Made by a program: the position numbers and the translations under genes | Notes under the pieces: generated by a model | What the model was told of the DNA's origin: nothing | What the model saw: only the letters and a program-made list of their open reading frames with translations | Databases searched by the model: none | Part shown: one piece after another, positions 1 to 4,433 of the stretch | Layout: every line of letters begins with the position of its first letter | Numbering within the stretch: position 1 is the stretch's first letter | Origin: an uncultured Oscillospiraceae bacterium | Lineage (GTDB): Bacteria; Bacillota; Clostridia; Oscillospirales; Ruminococcaceae | Direction: 5' to 3' | Length of the DNA: 6,201 bases | Assembly (NCBI GenBank): GCA_934527255.1 | Contig: CAKTAM010000104.1 | Coordinates: 1-6,201, forward strand

Positions 1-744
1 GGGAACCTTGGCCTGGCGCAGGCGCGCGGCGAGTTTCTCTGTTTTCTGGATGACGACGATTTTTATTACCCCGATTTTCTGGAGCTGCACCTTGCCGCCC
101 TGTGCACCGGGCGGCAGCCGGGCTTTGTCATCAGCGGCGGCATGGCGCTGGATGCCCAGGTGGAAAGCCGCGCACCGTATGTGTACCGGGTGCTGCGCGC
201 CGCGCCGGTGCTGTTTGACCACATCACTCTGATGGATATGTGCGTGCGCTGCCGCGTGGCCATCAACGGGGCCATGTTCCGCCGCGAGCTGTATGAGCGC
301 TGCGGCGGCCTGCGGGAGGATCTGGACGGCGACGAGGATTGGGCCATGTGGCTGCGCTTCTGGCGCGGCGACGGACGCACCGAGACCGTGCCGGACATTG
401 CGCGGGCCTGCTGCCTGTTCGTCTGCCCGGCCGACCCGGCGCAGGCTGCCGCCCGGCTGGCTGCCTATGAGGTGTTTGACGAGCAGATGCTGGCCGACCC
501 CTCGCTGACCTTTCTCTGCAGCGCCGGACAGATCGCCCAATGGGAGGCGACCGTCGCCGCCGATGTGGCGCATCTGGCAGCCCACGGCGGCCTGCGCCAG
601 CTGGCCGAGCAGGCCGCACGGCACCCTGCGGCAGACCTTCCCACTGTGGAAAAGCCCGCCGCCGACCGCATGCTGAGCGCCCGGCAGATCAACCGCTACT
701 ACTGGTTTCTCGTCCGCCGTCTGACGGCGGATAACCCGCTTTGA
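1..744 (+). CDS. Family 2 glycosyltransferase, 5'-truncated
   Basis: This is the C-terminal 247 residues of a protein whose start lies before the window; the frame is open from base 1 and stops at TGA 742-744. The first residues read GNLGLAQARGEF, then FLDDDDFYYPDF (window residues 15-26), the acidic nucleotide-sugar/metal-binding DxD region of GT-A fold family 2 enzymes, preceded by the usual N-x-G-x-A-x-A-R-G segment. Further on, RRELYERCGGLREDLDGDEDWAMWLRF (about residues 94-119, broken here only for description) has the late acidic ED motif (E112-D113) that supplies the probable catalytic base. The tail to residue 247 is helical and typical of the family's variable C terminus. Such enzymes move a sugar from an activated donor to a glycan or lipid acceptor on the cytoplasmic face, often for envelope polysaccharide. 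Acceptor and donor cannot be read from this part. It is separated by 307 bp and a promoter from the next gene, so it is probably a different transcription unit. Confidence 0.87.
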   Translation, partial: GNLGLAQARGEFLCFLDDDDFYYPDFLELHLAALCTGRQPGFVISGGMALDAQVESRAPYVYRVLRAAPVLFDHITLMDMCVRCRVAINGAMFRRELYERCGGLREDLDGDEDWAMWLRFWRGDGRTETVPDIARACCLFVCPADPAQAAARLAAYEVFDEQMLADPSLTFLCSAGQIAQWEATVAADVAHLAAHGGLRQLAEQAARHPAADLPTVEKPAADRMLSARQINRYYWFLVRRLTADNPL

Positions 745-784
745 CACGTTTTCTGCCTGCCGGCCTGTGCCGTGCGTGAAGGCT

Positions 785-813
785 GGAGAAAAGCCCTTTT
801 CTCCCCTGTTTTT
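785..813 (+). terminator. Weak intrinsic terminator candidate after the glycosyltransferase
   Basis: A perfect 8-bp inverted repeat, GGAGAAAA (785-792) and TTTTCTCC (797-804), encloses a GCCC loop. It is followed by CCTG and then five T (809-813). It lies 40 bp after the glycosyltransferase stop and before the next promoter, where a terminator is expected. The A/T-rich stem and the four bases between stem and T run make it weak. It may instead be a by-product of the adjoining 13-bp tandem repeat. Confidence 0.35.
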
Positions 814-822
814 CTCCCCTGT
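797..822 (+). repeat. Perfect 13-bp tandem duplication
   Basis: The 13-mer TTTTCTCCCCTGT occurs twice with no gap, at 797-809 and 810-822. The first copy also forms the right arm of the hairpin at 785-804. It lies in a non-coding gap, so a simple slippage duplication is the easiest explanation. Confidence 0.75.
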
Positions 823-980
823 ACAGATATTCTGCCCGCAGGCGCCTTGCGGCTTCCCCTTTCCGGTGCGGACGGCCCGCGCCCGCGCTATTCCACATTC
901 CTTTTTCGTCCGACTGTCACGGCAGACACTGCTGCGGCAGCCGGGCGTTTTTTCTGTTTTGCGGGCAATTTGGGCAGCAT

Positions 981-1009
981 TTGACTTTCCCCGCACAGAG
1001 GCTTATACT
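981..1009 (+). promoter_or_regulatory. Housekeeping (sigma-A type) promoter
   Basis: The -35 box TTGACT (981-986) and the -10 box TATACT (1004-1009) are separated by exactly 17 bp. Each box differs from consensus at one position. Transcription would begin near 1016, giving a 5' leader of about 36 nt before the ATG at 1052. It is the clearest promoter in the window. As no terminator is seen before 3954, it may drive the editing deacylase and the whole sigma/PrsW block. Confidence 0.85.
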
Positions 1010-1040
1010 GTAAAACAGAAAGCACCTCATGCTATTTTTC

Positions 1041-1046
1041 AGGAGG
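1041..1046 (+). promoter_or_regulatory. Ribosome binding site that fixes the deacylase start
   Basis: A perfect AGGAGG lies 5 nt before the ATG at 1052. The reading frame stays open upstream to 767, but that extension would run through the promoter at 981-1009, so this site settles the start. Confidence 0.9.
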
Positions 1047-1051
1047 CTGCC

Positions 1052-1534
1052 ATGAACCGCGACGAAACCTGCCAATACCTGACCGACCACGGCGTTTGCT
1101 ATGAACGGATGGATCACCCCGCCGTATACAACATGGAGGAGATCGACCGCCTTGCACTGCCGCACCCGGAGGCCGAGGCCAAAAACCTGTTTGTACGGGA
1201 TGACAAAAAGAAGAATTATTACCTGATCACCGTCAAAAGCGAAAAGCGGGTAGACCTGAAAGCGTTTTCCCAGCGGCACGGCCTGCGCAAGCTTTCGTTT
1301 GCCAGTGCGGAGGATCTGGCTGCGCTGCTGGAGCTGACCCCGGGCAGCGTTTCTCCGCTGGGGCTGCTGAATGATGCCGGGCGTCGTGTGACGCTTTATC
1401 TGGACGCCGCTTTCTGCGGCGGGCTGATCGGGATACACCCCAACGAGAACACCGCTACCGTGTGGCTGCAGACGGAGGAGCTGGTGCGCCTGCTGCGTGA
1501 GCAGGGCAGCCGGGTGGAGCTGACGGAGCTGTAA
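1052..1534 (+). CDS. Prolyl-tRNA editing deacylase, YbaK/ProXp-like
   Basis: A 160-residue single-domain protein of the YbaK / prolyl-tRNA-synthetase-associated superfamily. These free-standing cytoplasmic enzymes hydrolyse mischarged tRNA, in the closest subgroup Ala-tRNA(Pro), and so protect proline codons. Visible signatures are HPAVYNMEEID (residues 22-32), KNLFVRDDKKKNYYLI (44-59) with the conserved lysine K44 at the place of the catalytic lysine of ProXp-ala enzymes, the segment LTPGSVSPLGLLND (95-108), and the C-terminal HPNENTATVWL (129-139). The length is normal for the family. The start is fixed by the AGGAGG 5 nt upstream and a sigma-A promoter 43-71 bp upstream. The sigma-factor gene begins 42 bp after its stop without an obvious terminator, so read-through is likely. 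The exact substrate (Ala, Cys or another residue on tRNA-Pro) is a family inference and cannot be settled by eye. Confidence 0.9.
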   Translation: MNRDETCQYLTDHGVCYERMDHPAVYNMEEIDRLALPHPEAEAKNLFVRDDKKKNYYLITVKSEKRVDLKAFSQRHGLRKLSFASAEDLAALLELTPGSVSPLGLLNDAGRRVTLYLDAAFCGGLIGIHPNENTATVWLQTEELVRLLREQGSRVELTEL

Positions 1535-1576
1535 CCCGCCCAAAAAACGACGCCAGCAGGAAAGGGGGAGCGCGCC

Positions 1577-2128
1577 ATGCTGTCGGATGAAACGGCATAT
1601 CACCGGTATCTGGACGGAGAAGAGGACGCCGCCGCGCTGCTGGTCGAGCGGTACGGCGACCGGCTGACGCTGTACATCAACGGCTATCTGCACGATATAC
1701 ACGAGGCCGAGGATCTGATGCTGGAGGCTTTTTCGCTGCTGTTTGTCAAGGCACGCCCCATCCGCGGCCCCGGCGGCTTCCGCGCCTATCTGTTTCAGAC
1801 GGCGCGCCGTCTGGCCCTGCGCCACAGCCGCAGGCGGCTGCCTCTGCTGACGTTTGACGATGCCGATTTTGACCTGCCCGACGATGTGCAGCTGGAGGAC
1901 GAGCTGCTGCGCACCGAACGCAGCCGCCAGCTGTACCGGGCACTGGAGCAGCTGAAACCCGAGTACCGCGAGGCGCTGTTTCTCACCTGTCTGGAGGGGC
2001 TGAGCTACCGGGAGGCAGCCGCCGTCATGGGCAAAAAGGAGCAGCAGATCACCAATCTGGTGCACCGGGGCAAGCAGAGCCTGAAAACGATTTTGGAACG
2101 GGACGGTTTTACCTATGCGAACGAATGA
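1577..2128 (+). CDS. ECF-type RNA polymerase sigma factor
   Basis: A 183-residue protein with the two-domain layout of group 4 (ECF) sigma factors. Region 2 spans about residues 14-85: a run of the type LVERYGDRLTLYINGYLHD, then HEAEDLMLEAFSLLFVKA (42-59) in the core-binding/-10-recognition part, then FRAYLFQTARRLALRHSR (68-85). An acidic linker (93-112) leads to region 4 at about 116-172, with the -35-binding helix-turn-helix at LSYREAAAVMGKKEQQITNL (142-161). It has no region 1 or 3. The start is ATG 1577, 6 nt after GGGGGAG (1564-1570). Its stop overlaps the next gene by 14 bp, which implies translational coupling to a small membrane protein, the usual arrangement of an ECF factor with its inhibitor. 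A PrsW-type protease three genes on supports a membrane-stress or signal-controlled factor. Its regulon is unknown; the adjacent surface-protein operon is the obvious candidate. Confidence 0.88.
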   Translation: MLSDETAYHRYLDGEEDAAALLVERYGDRLTLYINGYLHDIHEAEDLMLEAFSLLFVKARPIRGPGGFRAYLFQTARRLALRHSRRRLPLLTFDDADFDLPDDVQLEDELLRTERSRQLYRALEQLKPEYREALFLTCLEGLSYREAAAVMGKKEQQITNLVHRGKQSLKTILERDGFTYANE

Positions 2129-2459
2129 AGAACGCCTGCAGCAGATCTTTCGGCGCACCGAGGCCCTGCGCCTGCGGCAGCGCCGCCAAAAGCAGCGCCT
2201 GCTGGATGCCGCCTGCCTGACGGTCTGCCTGCTGGCTGTGGGGGCGCTGGGCGTCTGCATGCCGCAGCTGATGGGCGGCGCTGGGCCGGGCAGCGTCAGC
2301 CACGCCTCCGGCGCGGCCAGCCTGATCGGCAGCAGCGCGGCGCTGGGCTATATTCTGATGGGGCTGCTGTCCTTTTTGCTGGGCGTCAGCGTCACAGTCC
2401 TGCTGGTTCGGCTGCGCCGCCGCAGCGGCCGCCGGGAGGAGGACGGCCATGAGCTTTGA
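2115..2459 (+). CDS. Small two-TM protein, candidate anti-sigma partner
   Basis: No named family was recognised. The 114-residue protein has a charged cytoplasmic N terminus (1-29) with the motif RLQQIFRRT (7-15), a first hydrophobic helix at about 30-48, a Gly/Ser-rich outside loop (49-75), a second helix at about 76-98 (GYILMGLLSFLLGVSVTVLL), and an Arg-rich cytoplasmic tail. The positive residues on both sides predict N-in/C-in topology. The ATG at 2115 lies inside the sigma gene (14-bp overlap) and has no good ribosome site of its own, so it should be translated by coupling. Position makes it the best candidate for the anti-sigma factor, and the downstream PrsW would be the protease that removes it. 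There is no HxxxCxxC zinc motif and the N terminus is much shorter than usual anti-sigma domains, so this role is inference. It is a clear paralog of the protein at 4095-4433. Confidence 0.78.
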   Translation: MRTNEERLQQIFRRTEALRLRQRRQKQRLLDAACLTVCLLAVGALGVCMPQLMGGAGPGSVSHASGAASLIGSSAALGYILMGLLSFLLGVSVTVLLVRLRRRSGRREEDGHEL

Positions 2460-3135
2460 GGTGCTGGACAACTTTTTTCAGGTCGCCGTACTGGGCGGCG
2501 CGGCAGGCGCGGCCGCCGTATTGTTTTTGCGCCGCCAGCAGCGCCGCTTTCTGATCCTTGCGTTTTCGTATGCCTGCTTTGCCATGGGCACGCTGTTTTA
2601 TGTGCTGCATCTGGTCATCACCGGCACCGTGCCGCAGATCTTTTATGTGGCGGAGGTCTCATGGCTGGCATCCTATCTGTTTTTGCTGCTGCTGCAAATT
2701 CTGCGTGCACAGGCCCGGCCGCCGCATCTGTACGTGCCCGCCTGCGCGCTGGCACTGCTGGCGGCGGCGCTGATCGTGCTGTTTCACATTTTCGGGCCGT
2801 CCTATCCGGTCTCCGTGCTGTTTGCGCTGACAGCCGGGGCGCTGGTCTATCTGTCGGTTTGCGGCCTGCGAGGCTCTGCAGCGCACAGCCGCCGCACGGC
2901 ATACCGCCCGAATGCGGCACGCTGTACCGGCCCGGCGCCCCGCCCGCGCAGAGCGCCCTGCCCCCTTGACCTTCTGCTGACCGTCATCGTCTTTCTGCAG
3001 GCGGGCCTGTATATCGTTTCGGATTTCACGCGGGAGTATACCCGCTTCAACCTGTATTTTGCGATAGATCTGACACTGACAGGCTGCCTTGCGGCGCTGC
3101 TGCCGGTCACGCTGCGGGAGGCGCACGGCGAATGA
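2449..3135 (+). CDS. Seven-TM membrane protein of unknown function
   Basis: A 228-residue integral membrane protein. Hydrophobic helices can be placed at about residues 9-27, 34-58, 65-86, 95-114, 119-140, 173-191 and 203-222. Between helices 5 and 6 lies a hydrophilic Arg/Pro-rich loop (141-171), probably cytoplasmic by the positive-inside rule. No catalytic motif or known domain could be recognised. The start ATG 2449 is supported by a strong GGGAGGAGG (2434-2442), with AGGAGG ending 6 nt before it. It overlaps the preceding gene by 11 bp and the following PrsW-like gene by 4 bp (ATGA). This placement between candidate inhibitor and protease suggests a sensor, scaffold or protease regulator, but nothing in the sequence proves it. 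Confidence 0.8.
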   Translation: MSFEVLDNFFQVAVLGGAAGAAAVLFLRRQQRRFLILAFSYACFAMGTLFYVLHLVITGTVPQIFYVAEVSWLASYLFLLLLQILRAQARPPHLYVPACALALLAAALIVLFHIFGPSYPVSVLFALTAGALVYLSVCGLRGSAAHSRRTAYRPNAARCTGPAPRPRRAPCPLDLLLTVIVFLQAGLYIVSDFTREYTRFNLYFAIDLTLTGCLAALLPVTLREAHGE

Positions 3136-3773
3136 CCTACATCGAAAACATTTTCATCTGCCTCGCCATCCCCATGCTGCTGTCGCTGTTTTTCACCGGC
3201 GGCCGCGCCCGGCGCTTTACCCTGTTTGTCATTCTGGGCATGGGCGTGTGCCTGCTTTCGGCTTATATCAGCAGCTTTTTCATGCAGTACTACCGTACCG
3301 ATGCCGTTACCACGGCCATTGAGATCGCCCCGGTGTGCGAGGAGCTGATGAAGCTGCTGCCGCTGCTGTTTTATTTTCTGGTGCTGGAGCCGGAGCCCCG
3401 GCAGCTTCCGGCGGCGGCCATTGCCGTCGCCGTCGGCTTTGCCACGTTTGAAAACGTCTGCTATTTAACGGAAAACGGCGCCGAAAATACCGCTTTTCTG
3501 CTGATCCGCGGCGTTTCCGCCGGGGCGCTGCACATTTTGTGCGGCATTCTGGCCGGGTTTGGCATCTCGTACATGTTCCGGCGGCGCTGGCTGGCGCTGG
3601 CCGGTACGGTTGGCACGCTGGGGGCCTGCATCTGCCTGCACGCCATTTACAATCTGCTCATCACCGCCGACGGCGGCTGGCGGCTGGCGGGCTATCTGCT
3701 GCCCTCCGGGCTGATCGTCCTTCTGTTTGCCGCCCGGCGGCTGCTGGCTGCCCACAGACCGCCGCAGGCATAG
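3132..3773 (+). CDS. PrsW-family intramembrane protease
   Basis: A 213-residue polytopic membrane protein with all the diagnostic motifs of the PrsW family: EELMKLLP (70-77; E70, E71, K74), GFATFEN (102-108; E107, N108), RGVSAGALHILCGILAG (126-142; H134) and LHAIYNLL (169-176; H170, N174). The length is close to B. subtilis PrsW (about 218 aa), and the paired glutamates and late histidine fall at nearly the same positions as the residues reported essential there. PrsW makes the first cut in the membrane anti-sigma factor RsiW, leading to SigW release. The start ATG 3132 overlaps the stop of the previous gene (ATGA) and has GGGAGG (3116-3121) 10 nt upstream. Location in one block with an ECF sigma factor makes an equivalent role likely here, with the two-TM protein as substrate; that substrate is inferred. 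Family-level confidence is high because every motif is intact. Confidence 0.9.
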   Translation: MTYIENIFICLAIPMLLSLFFTGGRARRFTLFVILGMGVCLLSAYISSFFMQYYRTDAVTTAIEIAPVCEELMKLLPLLFYFLVLEPEPRQLPAAAIAVAVGFATFENVCYLTENGAENTAFLLIRGVSAGALHILCGILAGFGISYMFRRRWLALAGTVGTLGACICLHAIYNLLITADGGWRLAGYLLPSGLIVLLFAARRLLAAHRPPQA

Positions 3774-3953
3774 GCATCGGCCGCCGCCCTTTGCAGCGCC
3801 GCCGGGCACCGCCGACAATACCGCACCGGCGTGCGGCAATGCGTTTGCCCCTGTTGGTGCGGGCAGCACAAGCCGTCCCGATGCGGGAAGCATTCCGTTT
3901 TGGGCAAAGCGGCACAGCATACGCAGCGCCTGCCGATTTTTGCCGCAGCCCCT
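3774..3953 (+). other. Non-coding stretch with several possible hairpins
   Basis: No convincing gene is seen in these 180 bases. Several inverted repeats can be found. CCGCAC (3821-3826) and GTGCGG (3831-3836) form a 6-bp stem with a four-base loop. GCGTTTGCCC (3841-3850) pairs with GGGCAAAGC (3902-3910) with one bulge, enclosing smaller stems GTGC/GCAC (3857-3860, 3866-3869) and TCCCG/CGGGA (3876-3880, 3884-3888). CGGCA (3910-3914) can pair with TGCCG (3931-3935), which is followed by ATTTTT. This could be a structured 3' untranslated region, a small RNA ending at the terminator, or a dispersed repeat; GC-rich sequence also yields chance stems. Confidence 0.3.
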
Positions 3954-3988
3954 TTGAGCCGTCCCAAGCCGGGCGGCTCAATTTTTTT
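3954..3988 (+). terminator. Strong Rho-independent terminator of the sigma/PrsW operon
   Basis: An 8-bp stem, TTGAGCCG (3954-3961) and CGGCTCAA (3974-3981), is extended inside by CCC (3963-3965) and GGG (3971-3973) around an AAGCC loop with one bulged T. It is followed at once by seven T (3982-3988). It separates the PrsW-like gene from the operon that starts at 4095. Confidence 0.88.
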
Positions 3989-4094
3989 ACATTTTTTCGG
4001 CAGCAGTGTGAAAGCTTTTTCTTTTTACCGCCTTTCAGCAGATAGCAGGCGAACAAACGCGCCTGACCGCCCGCTGTAAAAAGGAGGCTTGCCC
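3989..4094 (+). promoter_or_regulatory. Leader of the surface-protein operon with a small hairpin
   Basis: This gap between terminator and ATG must hold the promoter of the second operon unless it is read through. No good TTGACA/TATAAT pair with 16-18 bp spacing is seen; TTTACA at 3986-3991 has no matching -10. A perfect inverted repeat CAGGCG (4046-4051) / CGCCTG (4060-4065) with an 8-base loop could be an operator or leader hairpin. The ribosome site AAGGAGG follows at 4081-4087. Confidence 0.4.
4081..4087 (+). promoter_or_regulatory. Ribosome binding site that selects ATG 4095
   Basis: AAGGAGG ends 7 nt before the ATG at 4095, ideal spacing. An in-frame TTG at 4089 lies only 1 nt after it, too close for initiation, so the ATG is the start. 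Confidence 0.9.
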
Positions 4095-4433
4095 ATGACA
4101 GACAAAACTCAGGCCCGGCTGCAGGAGATCGGCCGACGGACCCGACGGCGGCGACGGCAGCAGGAAAACCGTCTGCTGTTTTCTCTGGGCCTGCAAAGCC
4201 TTCTGCTGCTGTGCGGCGTCGGCCTTCTGCTGAAAAGCGGCCAGCGGCCCGGCGTCGCCGCCGTGGCAAACGGCTACGGCGCAGTGCTGCTGCACAACGG
4301 CGCGCAGCCCTATGTTCTGGTCGGCGTCGCTGCCTTTCTGGCAGGCGTTATGCTGACTGTCCTCTGCCTTTCGCTGCAAAAAAAGCATTTCATCCGCACG
4401 GACACCCCAAAAGAAAGCGAGAATGAACCATGA
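4095..4433 (+). CDS. Small two-TM protein, paralog of the sigma-linked one
   Basis: A 112-residue protein with the same plan as the product of 2115-2459. It has a charged N terminus with RLQEIGRRT (8-16) and an Arg run (18-21), a first helix at about 27-46, an outside loop of about 25 residues, a second helix at about 72-94 (PYVLVGVAAFLAGVMLTVL), and a polar tail. The shared elements are RLQ-x-I-x-RRT, the following RLL at the membrane border, and F-L-x-G-V-x-x-T-V-L in the second helix, so the two are diverged paralogs. There is no zinc-binding anti-sigma motif. The gene overlaps the secreted beta-helix protein gene by 4 bp (ATGA) and should be co-translated with it. Possible roles are a second sigma inhibitor, a competitor of the first, or a membrane partner for the exported protein. 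The sequence does not decide between them. Confidence 0.82.
   Translation: MTDKTQARLQEIGRRTRRRRRQQENRLLFSLGLQSLLLLCGVGLLLKSGQRPGVAAVANGYGAVLLHNGAQPYVLVGVAAFLAGVMLTVLCLSLQKKHFIRTDTPKESENEP

Noticed and set aside
714..730. Hairpin CCGCCGT / ACGGCGG at the end of the glycosyltransferase gene
   Set aside because: It is inside the coding region, has a 3-base loop and no following T run, so it does not look like a terminator.
741..746. Perfect TTGACA -35 box overlapping the glycosyltransferase stop
   Set aside because: No -10-like sequence lies 16-18 bp downstream (764-769 is CCTGTG).
767..1051. N-terminal extension of the deacylase to an upstream ATG
   Set aside because: The extension would run through the promoter at 981-1009, and AGGAGG sits 5 nt before ATG 1052, which gives the normal family length.
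917..2260. Long minus-strand open frame of 447 codons
   Set aside because: It lies opposite the deacylase, the sigma gene and the start of the two-TM gene, all with clear family motifs and ribosome sites. Its translation is Gln/Arg/Leu-rich without any motif, as expected for the complement of GC-rich coding DNA.
3692..3967. Cys-rich minus-strand open frame that could be a small metal-binding peptide
   Set aside because: It has no ribosome site, starts within the terminator hairpin and overlaps the 3' end of the PrsW-like gene. The cysteines come from GCA/GCG-rich complement sequence and form no known motif.
4089..4094. TTG start for the second two-TM protein
   Set aside because: It is only 1 nt from the ribosome site, while ATG 4095 has ideal 7-nt spacing.
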